Part shown: in pieces, positions 55,801-64,000 of the stretch | How the letters are laid out: every line of letters begins with the position of its first letter | Position numbering within the stretch: the first letter of the stretch is position 1 | Assembly (NCBI GenBank): GCA_947095585.1 | Contig: OX352765.1 | Location: forward strand, 16,862,444 to 16,926,443 | Origin: Nephrocerus scutellatus | Lineage: Eukaryota > Arthropoda > Insecta > Diptera > Pipunculidae | Reading direction: 5' to 3' | Length of the DNA: 64,000 nucleotides | Program-made: the position numbers and the translations under genes | Notes under the pieces: model-generated | What the model saw: the letters and a program-made list of their open reading frames with translations, nothing else | Database searches by the model: none | Told to the model about the DNA's origin: nothing

Positions 55801-57730
55801 AATGCTAGACTTAGCACAGCGAGGGCGTTAAGGTTTGTAATGAGAAAAAGAGAAGATGTCTATGAGCTTGTGTTTTAAATGCCTGTGGGGAAAAACAGAG
55901 GTTGACAAAGGTAGACTTAGCACAGCGAGGGCGTTAAGGTTTGTAATGAGAAAAAGAGAAGATGTCTATGAGCTTGTGTTTTAAATGCCTGTGGGGAAAA
56001 ACAGAGGTTGACAAAGCGTTGCAGATACGCGTTGTGCGTTTGAAGAACGAATGCCTGATTTTAACTGTACATCCGAAAATGGGCTTGAGGGTTAAGTGAT
56101 TAGCATTTAGAGCGCCACGAGTATTAAAGTTGAATTCATGGAGAGGTGGCATGCAACTAGATATTTCTCTTGAGTAGCTGGTGGTGGTAGCGGTAAAAGA
56201 GTGACAAGCGGAAAACGTTCCTGCGGTGTTAACGCGAATCTATTGACTTCGAAATGTTTGTGTAAGTTTTATATAATAAGGTAAGATAAAGTTTTATCGC
56301 TCGGTTCTGAATTCTATCTAATAGATGCAAGGTAGATTTGGGAGCTCCTCTCCAGCTATGAGAATTGTACCCGGGGCGAATGAACGCCTTGTATATAATA
56401 GCCAGATCAGAGGAAATGAAATATTTATTGCACCTTGTAAGAAAACCCAAACTTTTTATTGCATTTTTGGCGATTGCGAATACATGGTCTTTCCAACGAA
56501 GCGTGTCGTTAACAGACATACCGAGAATTGCGTTTTTTTTTTAGTTTCCTCGGTGCAAGTGCCATTTATTGATAATGGCTAAGGGTTTACGATTCGCTTG
56601 GATGACAAAAAACAGCACTGTGTTTTGGAAGCGTTAGATTCTATTATCTTCTCCACATTTTATTATGATGAGAGGATGAGGGACATTCCTTATACTTATA
56701 TGAAAAGCTAAGAGTGCTGTCATCATCGAAAGAGAGAATTGGATTAGAATTAACAGACAAGAGATTATTATGAAAATTGAGAAAGAGTGTTGGGGACGAA
56801 ACGGAGCCCTGCGGAACGCCACCAATTAAGCGATGAATTTCAGACTTGAAACCGTTCAAAACAACTTGGATTGAGCGTTCCAGAAGATAACTTCTTATCT
56901 AATGAAGCGGTTTTTCATCGACACAATAAGCTTGCATTTTTAGTAGAAGATCTTAATGCCAAACTCTTTCAAATGCATTTGAAATATCGAGTGCAACAGG
57001 GTTGCTTTCACCAAATTGATGCAAAGACCGGTTCCACTGTTCGGTGGGATATTCCATCAAATCACCAGTAGAACGTTGCCCACTAAAACCGTATTGCCGG
57101 TCACTAAGGATTTCGTTAGTTTCAAGATATTTCATGAGCTGATAGCTGATCAGCGTTTCATTGACCTTGGAAAGAATGTAAGTGCTATAGATCGCTAGGA
57201 CGAAGGAGACGACGGCTCGCCCTTTTTGGGTATAGGCTTGAAGAAGGCTGGTTTTTATTTTCTCAGGAAGAGTCCAGAAGAAAAGGATAGATGTAAAAGC
57301 TTAGCCAATGGCAATGCCAACTAATGGCGAAATACCATCTGGCCTAGCGGATTTGTGAGGATTCTAGCAACTGCACGAATACGAATGTAAATCGGTCTCA
57401 TTGAGTGTTCAATACACAATCTGAAAGCGTGAAGCTAGCTGCAAAAGGCGCAGCCAACAGATTGGCTTACAGCTGGAATGTCATTTATAATGAGTATTGG
57501 AATCGACGACGAGGCTGTATTTCTGATTCTTTTCACGAGTGATCAAAAATTTTTACTACCTTTTCGACTATTTTTTGTTGTAGCCAAATTTGACACTCTA
57601 AAGGAGGGCATTGCAATCATTTCTGGCTCGTTTGGTATATATTCGGCTCCTCTTCTAAGAAAGGTTTACTATGTAAAACCAAAAGCATTCCACTCAAATC
57701 CCAATTCTCTTTACATCTTGATTTATACCA
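55800..57730 (-). mobile_element. Jockey/CR1-like non-LTR (copy J5), linker to 3' end, about 1.9 kb
   Basis: From 57730 down: IPILIINDIPAVS, IEHSMRPIYIR, RAVARILTNPLGQMVFRH; RT with MKYLETNEILSDRQYGFSGQ, SNPVALDISNAFERVWH (palm), LERSIQVVLNGFKSEIHRLI, GGVPQGSVSSPTLFLNF and LSFDDDSTLSFS (palm YADD altered to FDDD). The C-terminal domain follows: IYKAFIRPGYNSHSWRGAPK, LHLLDRIQNRAIKL and RICNALSTSVFPH. The longest J copy, broken by several stops and shifts. Confidence 0.85.
55806..56016. repeat. Perfect 106-bp tandem duplication at a retrotransposon 3' end
   Basis: The block tagacttagcacagcgaggg ... ggttgacaaag at 55806-55910 recurs without a visible change at 55912-56016. It spans the 3' terminus of the Jockey-like copy J5. 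It could be a recent unequal exchange or an assembly artefact. Confidence 0.85.
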
Positions 57731-57734
57731 TCCT

Positions 57735-58100
57735 TCTTCCTTTGGTTTAACAGATCATCCGCTACTTCGTTGTCTTTTATACCTATGTGTCCCACCGTAC
57801 CCAGTACAGACAAATTTATACCCGCCAAAATTAGCTGGTTTTATTTTGATTCCGTACACCAACCTATGGGTGCCGGATGTATATGGCTTTCAGTTCAAAC
57901 GTGTCTTAGTCTCCTCACATTTGCTCTTCACCACTACATATCGTGGAGGTGGTCCAAGGATGGTCTCCGTATACGCTGTGGGACAGGTTCGCATAACCAG
58001 TGTTATAAGACACTGGTCAGTCTTAGTGCTTCTCCCAATTCAATTCTTGCAGAACATAGCTTGGTTCTTTCTGGTCATGCTACTGATGCGTAGGTGATGA
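57735..58100 (-). mobile_element. Non-LTR RNase H domain fragment (copy K6)
   Basis: Minus strand of 57740-57800 reads GTVGHIGIKDNEVADDLLNQ, the WVPGHxGIxGNExADxLA motif of the RNase H C-terminus. The upstream part (57830-58100) carries decayed RNase H core sequence. Adjacent to, and in the same orientation as, copy J5. Confidence 0.72.
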
Positions 58101-59419
58101 TTGGACTACTTCTAGTGCTTTTGTTTTCACAACTATTACCACCAATAAATTTTATGGTACAGTTTTTTACTCTGTTGAGCAGATAAAGAGTTCACCGCCT
58201 AACCATACATATACTCAAGTTTCTGGTGAATGAATGACTTAATTTTAATTTAATTTCCTGTGATAAACGTAAATTTTTGCCTTCACAAGGACTAAATTTA
58301 TTACGTCACGGTCTACATATATAAAATGTTTCTCCTTTACAAAAAATATTCAGTCTGGAATCTTTATAATGATCTCGAAAACAGTAAGTTATTTTTAACG
58401 ACTTTGGAAAATACTTTTTTCATAAAAGAATAAAATCAACTTATGTGGGATCGAAGTTCGGTCCTGAGTCCTGACCTGCCATTTAAACTGTGGTTTTAAT
58501 TTCAATTGGCAAATTGCTAAGATAAAAACAAATAAAACTTTGCAACTTTTCAGGCAATCTGCATACATGCAATAGTAGTACAAAGCCTCCCGACAATTCC
58601 CTTCGAACCCACCGACCACCTTCACTATCCTCACCTTGCCATGACCATCGCCAATAAAAAATAATTATTATTGTCTACCAGTCCAGCGGTGCAACAACAT
58701 AGAAACTATACGCTATAGCGATGCTGTAGTTGTCGCTGTCTATCGTTGTCACATAGCGAAATCATCAACACATTCGACGACGGAGCTCATAATATACACA
58801 GCAATGGATATGGCCTTTCTCTTTCCATATGTCCGCTTCTACGTTGCACCACCACCACCAGCAACACAACAACAACAACAACAACAGAAGCACCACAGAG
58901 CGCACCACCACAAAACTTGCCAAAAGGTCTCATCGCTGATGCAAAACTTTTATAAATGCCAGTGCGGATGGATTATTTAACAGATTCGTAGTTCGGACGA
59001 GCATCAGCTCAGCATTAGCTCCAAAAAGGAAACAATAAAAACCCGTCGTGTCGCTGGTGTTACATTGCGAGCGTATTTCGTGCGCTGTGTTGTTAGAAAG
59101 GAATAAAAATATTCACGACGCGGGCTTTTACTTTTTCTTGTTCTGGTTTCGCTTTCAAAAAAATCTGCACTTGAAGGCAAACAAAACAAAAGCAACCACA
59201 CGAAAGGATATTTAAGGATTACAAGTTACGTGCAAATCAAAGTGAAAGTGTTTTGTAGTGCAATAGAAGAAAAGTTAAACGCTTTTTTTGTTTGCGTTTT
59301 TTGGAACAAATTAAATAATTAACACACCAAATTAATTGTTACTACTTTCGTGTACCCGTTGTTCGTTGTTGCAAACAACGCAACGCACATAGTGAACCTG
59401 AACTTACAACAAAGTCATA
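58101..59419 (+). promoter_or_regulatory. Upstream region of the secreted-protein gene
   Basis: No other gene is recognised. It contains an (AAC)n run at 58866-58890. The last few hundred bases before 59420 are probably promoter and 5' UTR, but no TATA box or start site can be assigned with certainty. Confidence 0.35.
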
Positions 59420-59456
59420 ATGAAAGGGAAATTATTTGTCTTTTGCATGGCTGTGG
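59420..59456 (+). CDS. Signal-peptide exon 1 of the secreted-protein gene
   Basis: ATG at 59420 in context agtcataATGAAAG, twelve codons plus G, then gtaagt. Short first exons ending inside the signal peptide are common in insect cuticle and other secreted-protein genes. Confidence 0.72.
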
Positions 59457-62400
59457 GTAAGTTACCGATGATTCCTAAGCGAAATGACATTTTAAAATTA
59501 TATCTTTAAAGTGTTGGCTTAAAACTGTTTGGAAGCCACCAAAAGTTAAACTCTGTAACGAGACAATATTAATAATTTCAATGGAACATAACGGGTTTCT
59601 ACTTTCTTATGGAATTTCGAAAAATTAGTTATTATTTGATTTAAATTCCTGGCTATTTTATATAAATCAATCTTTGTTAATGACAAAAAAATATAAAATT
59701 TAAATGGACCAAGTTTGCTTCTTAAATCTTTCGTTTTGTAAGAAAAAAAAAGCTGAAAACTTAGTCTCCTTTAGGCCGTTTCACGTAAATACAATTTTTG
59801 TTTGTTTATGCCGAAGAAGAATTTTGCACATTAGGGTTTCTTTTTTATTTAATTGTGTTGCTCATTCTAGACTTTATTTAATCGTTTGTAAAAATATTAA
59901 AATTTGCCAATATTTCGGTCTTGCTGACCATTATCAAGGCAAAACAAATTTTAAATTAATTTTCTGACTTTTCAGCAATTAATGAAAATTAAAAACTAAA
60001 TTTATAAATAACAATAAAAATATTTTTATTATAAAATCAGATAAAGCTAACAGAACCGTTATTTTTAGAAAAGACGAATACCAACAAAAAATGACTGACT
60101 TATTTAATGACCATGACACTTATATGAAATTTTACAAAGTGACCCGGCCCATAAAAACAATAATAAGATTTTAAAAATTATTGACGAACTAAAAAACACA
60201 CATATTATAAATAACATTCAAAAATTAAAACTTAAAATCCACAGTCCAATTTCCCACAGGATTTATGGCTTGCCAAAAATCCATTAACCCAATGTACCAT
60301 TACGACCTATAGTGTCGACTATAAATTCCCCAGCTGCGATTGTCCTGCAGGTCGGTTTTGATAATTGATTTGCCTTGAGTGAATACTTCTATCTACATCC
60401 ATTGGCGCAACTCCTCTAGGTGGCCTATGAGAAAATTAATTGTATCCTTGTTGTCTAAAAGGATTTTGGTAATGCTGTTGTCTTACTGGTTGCTGATTTC
60501 GTCTGTAAGGGAATTTTGTGCCAAAGACGGGTTTTGGTGGTCTCTGTGGAAGATGAGTTATATATGGAAAAAAAGGTATTCGAGGCGCGCCGAAAGAAGG
60601 TTGATTTCTCGTGATATTATTTCTTCTCGGTGGCGGAAAAGGAGATATTTCGGGGTAATTCCTACGAGTAGCGTTATGGCTGTTGTTGTTTGCGTATTGT
60701 GTTCTGAAATCAATATTTTGCAGTTTCAGACACAAATGAAGGGCTTGTGGCAAATCGACGGGGTCCTTGATGCTTAGGAGTCTTGAGAGATCTCCTTTAA
60801 GTCCTCTTACGAATATGTCGAGGGCTTTATCTCGATATGAATATGTCATATTATCGAGAGATTCCTGGCTCATTTCCATGCTAGATAGTTTGTTTAGTAT
60901 AAGAAAAAGATGTTGGTACACCATTTGGTAAAACTCTGGTGTGGAGTGGTTTCCTTTTACCAAAGTCGTCATTTGGTGCTCCAACGTTCCTAAGTCTCTC
61001 TTGTCTGCATAATGCCATGTCAGACATTTTGATATTCTTTTCCAGTTGAGTGGAGTGTTGTAAGATTGTTGTAATACACTTAAATCATTGACATTGACAA
61101 AAATTCATTTGTATTTAAAGAAAATATAAAAGATATAAACTAGGATGATAATGATATTATAGCTTCATTGGATGTGGTATCACTATTTACTAATATTACT
61201 TTAGACATAGCAAAAATTGCAATATCTGAAAGATGGAATGAACTCATTGATGAATGCATATTAACTAAAGATGAGTTTCTTTCTTTTATTTTTTTTTAAT
61301 TGGTTTTTAAATCTTAAAAATTTAAAACATAGAACCAAATTTACAAATCTTCATCAAAGGCCTGAATTGGAGGTTTCTCCGGTGAAATTGGTCAAGCTAC
61401 GAGGAACCGCAGAGAATCTTTAAGAGCTCCATTTGAGTCCATCTTTTTCGCTCATCCTTGGTGCAATGTATGACGTTGGAGCGTGACTTTTTCGTTTGTT
61501 AGGCCTGGTACTACAAACGAATCCGGTACAATTCACTGTCGAGTTGTGGGCATTCAAGAAAGAAGTCAGCTAGTTCCTGAAAGACCAAATTTTTCAATGG
61601 AGGTTCCGCGAATTTTGAAGACTCACGTATTTAATTTTTTTGTAATATTTTCTTGGTCAAGTTTTTTTTGCTGTTATCCTTGACCATGATCCATTCATTA
61701 CAGCGTTTGGACTCGCGTCGTTTTAGTTTTGTGATCGGTTTTTCATATTGCTTTTTCAATGAATCAGAGATAATTCTGAGAAATTAAATTCAAACCGGCT
61801 ACAAACGTGAGGAATGTGATATGTTGTAATTCGAATTTTAAATTTAAATTTTAATAAAGGCATAGCCCACTATACTGCTATGATGCAAGTCATTCAGGGA
61901 CTTCTCCCTTGGCAAGAACCCAAACACATCAATTTGTCGCATAGCTTAACAAATGAACGTTAGTCGCATTTTTTTTTTGAGAAGAATATTGCAAAAAAGC
62001 CTTGGTCTTAGAAGGACTAGCTCATAAGCAAATTGAAGCAAATCAACTATGCACTTGGTTATAGCTTCTAAGAGTAGGATCAAAATTGGGAAATTATATC
62101 GATTTCGTATTGCTCATTTTCATGTCGGAGGATATTATTCACAAGTGAAACTGTAGAGTTTCAGAGGATTTCAAATCGCCATGTAGTAGTAGTTTTAGTA
62201 GAGAAACTAATGCACCCTCAAAGAGTGATTGTTCTGTTTTGGAGTGTTTTTGGAACGATGTTATGTTTCTCAAAAGTAATCTGTCACTTTGCATGGCAAC
62301 ATTGTTTTTTATTTAAGCTTTTCAAAGGTAGCAGGTAGGTAAAGTATTGGTATTCGTCGTATTAGCGGTTGAGTGGCACCGTTTACTTGAATTATTGAAT

Positions 62401-63973
62401 TCAGTGAAAAAGTGGAATTATCGCGTAATGATTTGTTATGATTTTCGAAATGGGCTAACTCGAATCACTTCATTCGACTTATGGGGACGAAGCACCATCC
62501 TTGGCTAGTGTTTATAATTGGTTCAATGAATTTAAACACGAACGACGTTCACTCAAAGACGAGCCTCGTGAAGGTCCTCCAAACAGAGCTGTTTTGCCAG
62601 AAAACATCGATGCTGTGAAAAAACTGATTGAAGAGGATCGTTATGTGACTTATCGGGAAATCGATGTCTAGGCATAAGTAACACCAGCGCATATACGATC
62701 TTACATGAACATTTAAAGGCGGGGAAGCTATGTGCACGTTGGATATTACATTTTTTGACAGATGCACAAAAAAAGGTTCGTGTCGATTGGTGCCGCCAAA
62801 TGCTTGAAAAGTTCGTTGAAGGTACATACTTCCAAAAATGTATACAAGATCGTGACAGGTGACGAGTCATGGATATTTGCGTATGAGAAGAAAAAAAAGG
62901 GCAATTGACTGTTTCAGTCTTCCAATGCGGTGAAAATCCAATAAAAGTTGTGCGAGCTCGGAGCGTTGGGAACCAAATGGGCGCGTTTCTTCACGAAAAC
63001 CGTTCACGTGGCTACTGTGGCTCTTGAAAATCAAAAGACAGTCAATTCAGTTTGGTATACGACTATTTGCTTAGCTGAGGTTTTCAACAAATTGAGAGAA
63101 AACAACCCAAAACGGCGTACCAATCAGTTATAAAAACAACATATTTTATTTATTGAAATTTACGGAATTTAAGACTGCTGAACATTTTTTTTTATAATGT
63201 TGCACAGAGTCAGGCAATTCATTCCAGATAATTATTATGCGGCTAAAGAAGCGACCCCTGAATTGCGTAGTACGTCCGATGATAGGTCTAATGGTAGACC
63301 CGTGGACTCGAGTTAAGGCACGAGCATTGCGGATGAGTTAGAGAATGGGCTATACCCATCTGTGTATTTCTTTTGAACACCGCTTGTGGAAAAAGCGATA
63401 AAAGAGTGACAACCAGAAAGCATTCCTACGATGTTCAAGCGATTCGATTGCTTTCGCGATATTTACATCACCCAATTTTATTACGCTGAACATTGATTTC
63501 TTTATTAAATTTCTATTCTTCTTACAGGTATTCTGCATGTCCTCTCGGCAGCGACCGAAGACATAAACAAACCTATCACCGCCACCACCGGCAAACCATC
63601 AACATCGGCATTTTCGCCTTCGGAAGGAACAAAGTCTACAACAGCGACCACAACAACAACAACAGCAAGTGTCGCCGCCGTTGCCAAAGATAAACGGCAA
63701 ATCGGTTCCAAAGAGACCCAAAACTATCCCAATCATCGTTCCAGCGATGGCCATGATGACCCCGAACAGCCACAGGAAACCATTTACGGTCCAAATCCGA
63801 ATCAATTTCTAATTCGTCCGATATCGCCGCATCATCATCACCAACACGAAGATCATCAAGCACCGCAATTACGCAACTATCAGTCAACAATTAGGCCGCA
63901 AAGTCAACAAGAACAACAGCAGCAGCAACAACAACAACAACAACAACAACAACTGTTGGAACAAAGTCAAGAG
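59420..63973 (+). CDS. Secreted Thr/His/Gln-rich protein, N-terminal 161 residues (gene continues past the window)
   Basis: Exon 59420-59456 (MKGKLFVFCMAV plus one base) joins 63528-63973 in phase: donor gtggg|gtaagt style, acceptor cttacag. Residues 1-20 form a classic signal peptide (hydrophobic core FVFCMAVGILHVL, cleavage after LSA). Residues 21-65 are Thr/Ser/Ala-rich, with a T6 run. KDKR at 66-69, followed by QIG, is a furin-type processing site as in many insect secreted and cuticular proteins. Residues 70-130 include ETIYGPNPNQFLIRPIS and an HHHHQHEDH patch. A Q13 tract lies near residue 145. It ends SQE at the donor gag|gtaaga, phase 0, so more exons follow. I do not recognise the family. 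The 4.07 kb first intron is packed with transposons. Confidence 0.72.
60040..60345 (+). mobile_element. Penelope-like element RT, first part
   Basis: With one frameshift: DKANRTVIFRKDEYQQKMTD and LFNDHDTYMKFYKV (the PLE 'KGNxTVIMxKxxY' entry), then KIIDELKNTHIINN, SHRIYGLPKIH and PLRPIVS-type NSPAA. The last is the hallmark RxYGLPKxHK...LRPIVSxxNSP motif of Penelope-like RTs. It stops at about 60345, where another element begins. Confidence 0.85.
60346..61079 (-). mobile_element. Ty3/gypsy errantivirus-type gag fragment inserted in the Penelope-like element
   Basis: A minus-strand open frame of 182 codons (60984-60436) contains GNHSTPEFYQMVYQHLFLIL and DKALDIFVRGLKGDLSRLLS, the conserved capsid-like portion of insect gypsy-group gag, followed by an Arg/Pro/Asn/Gln-rich nucleocapsid-like tail. 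The capsid N-terminus, pol, env and LTRs are absent here, so it is an isolated old copy. Its ends coincide with the break in the Penelope-like RT. Confidence 0.82.
61080..61310 (+). mobile_element. Penelope-like element RT, second part
   Basis: NSFVFKENIKDIN and IIASLDVVSLFTNITLDIAK (RT motif A; D in SLDVVSLFTNI is the catalytic position), then IAISERWNELIDECILTKDE. It follows on from 60040-60345 after the intervening gag fragment. Degraded, without the GIY-YIG end. Confidence 0.82.
61311..62429. other. Unassigned intronic sequence
   Basis: No recognisable protein. The frame at 61483-61683 looks random. AT-rich. Confidence 0.4.
62430..63145 (+). pseudogene. Classic mariner transposase pseudogene, C-terminus missing
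   Basis: Frames with shifts: SVYNWFNEFKHERRSLKDEP, REGPPNRAVLPENIDAVKKL and IEEDRYVTYREI (DNA-binding part), VTGDESWIFAYE (first catalytic Asp), TKWARFFTKTVHVATVALEN and TVNSVWYTTICLAEVFNKLR. It ends ENNPKRR, just before where the second catalytic Asp (HHDN) should be. The style is that of irritans/mauritiana-type mariners, distinct from the DD41D copies. No terminal repeats identified. Confidence 0.85.
63185..63495 (-). mobile_element. Jockey/CR1-like 3' end (copy J6) next to exon 2 of the secreted-protein gene
   Basis: Minus strand: VNIAKAIESLEHRRNAFWLS and LFYRFFHKRCSKEIHRWV, then the C-terminal NTR...A and RFFSRIIIWNELPDSVQHYK-like decayed end at 63190-63250. It lies only about 30 bp upstream of the exon 2 splice acceptor. 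Confidence 0.78.
63528..63973 (+). CDS. Exon 2 of the secreted-protein gene
   Basis: Opens after ttctattcttcttacag. GT completes the Gly codon, then ILHVLSAATEDINKPITATT. Open for 148 codons with no stop, though it contains no ATG. Ends CAA GAG|gtaaga. The CAA/CAG run at 63916-63951 encodes 13 glutamines. Confidence 0.78.
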
Positions 63974-64000
63974 GTAAGATTTTGCTGCAGAGTAATCAAA

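Larger units (their letters stand above)
59457..63527 (+). other. Intron 1 of the secreted-protein gene, nested transposon remains
   Basis: GTAAGT...TTACAG. It contains a Penelope-like RT in two pieces (60040-60345 and 61080-61310), an antisense errantivirus-type gag fragment between them, a mariner relic (62430-63140) and a Jockey-like 3' end (63185-63495). 61311-62429 is unassigned. Confidence 0.7.

Noticed and set aside
57478..57750. 90-codon plus-strand frame
   Set aside because: Antisense to the Jockey-like linker and adjoining RNase H remnant.
60379..60777. Plus-strand frame of 132 codons
   Set aside because: Antisense to the gag fragment, which has the recognisable conserved block.
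1..64000. A new multi-gene biological system
   Set aside because: Apart from two host genes, all coding-like content is transposon remains of recognisable classes; nothing suggests a coordinated gene set.

Overview
The window looks like a stretch of an AT-rich dipteran nuclear genome, most likely a true fruit fly (Tephritidae) or close relative. Support comes from canonical GT-AG introns, insect-type start contexts, several insect non-LTR families, a fragment of an insect errantivirus-type gag, and an intact mariner with DD41D catalytic spacing. DD41D is the hallmark of the rosa family, first known from the tephritid Ceratitis rosa. Species assignment is inference.

Only two host genes can be supported, both on the + strand. 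(1) At 22023-30803 a seven-exon gene can be assembled codon by codon. Its 949-residue product has an Arg/Gly-rich N-terminus, a long acidic/basic low-complexity middle, four C2H2-like zinc fingers and a Lys/Ala/Thr-rich tail. This architecture matches Drosophila Pep (zinc finger protein on ecdysone puffs), a nuclear RNA/hnRNP-associated protein. (2) At 59420 a 12-codon signal-peptide exon splices over a 4.07 kb intron to 63528-63973. It encodes the N-terminus of a secreted protein with a KDKR furin-type site and a polyglutamine tract, and it continues beyond the window.

Most of the rest is transposon debris, layered and nested. 1-2.2 kb: Jockey/CR1-like fragments and a tandem repeat. 4.8-5.4 kb: RTE 3' end and an antisense RT. 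7.4-10.2 kb: Jockey-like fragment followed by two RTE copies head to head. 11.7-12.6 kb: a five-copy tandem array framed by inverted repeats. 12.9-14.0 kb: RTE. 17.7-18.5 kb: repeat modules and a long hairpin. 18.66-19.97 kb: complete rosa-type mariner. 23.2-25.0 kb: RTE and dispersed repeats inside Pep intron 1. 28.3-29.0 kb: mariner and RNase H fragments inside Pep intron 4. 31.5-35.1 kb: Jockey-like element split by a second DD41D mariner, then RTE. 36.7-38.6 kb: RNase H fragment, RTE split by a tRNA-derived SINE, more RTE. 39.8-41.3 kb: RNase-H-bearing non-LTR. 42.5-53.8 kb: RTE, Jockey-like and RNase H elements. 55.8-58.1 kb: Jockey-like and RNase H fragments. 60.0-63.5 kb (intron of the secreted gene): Penelope-like RT, errantivirus gag fragment, mariner relic, Jockey-like 3' end.

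I found no operon, CRISPR, rRNA, stand-alone tRNA or defence-type system. The best candidates for something new are the tRNA-derived SINE with a perfect 14-bp target duplication, the tandem-array element with subterminal inverted repeats, two recurrent repeat modules, and a 48-bp Pep exon whose splice acceptor abuts one of those repeats.
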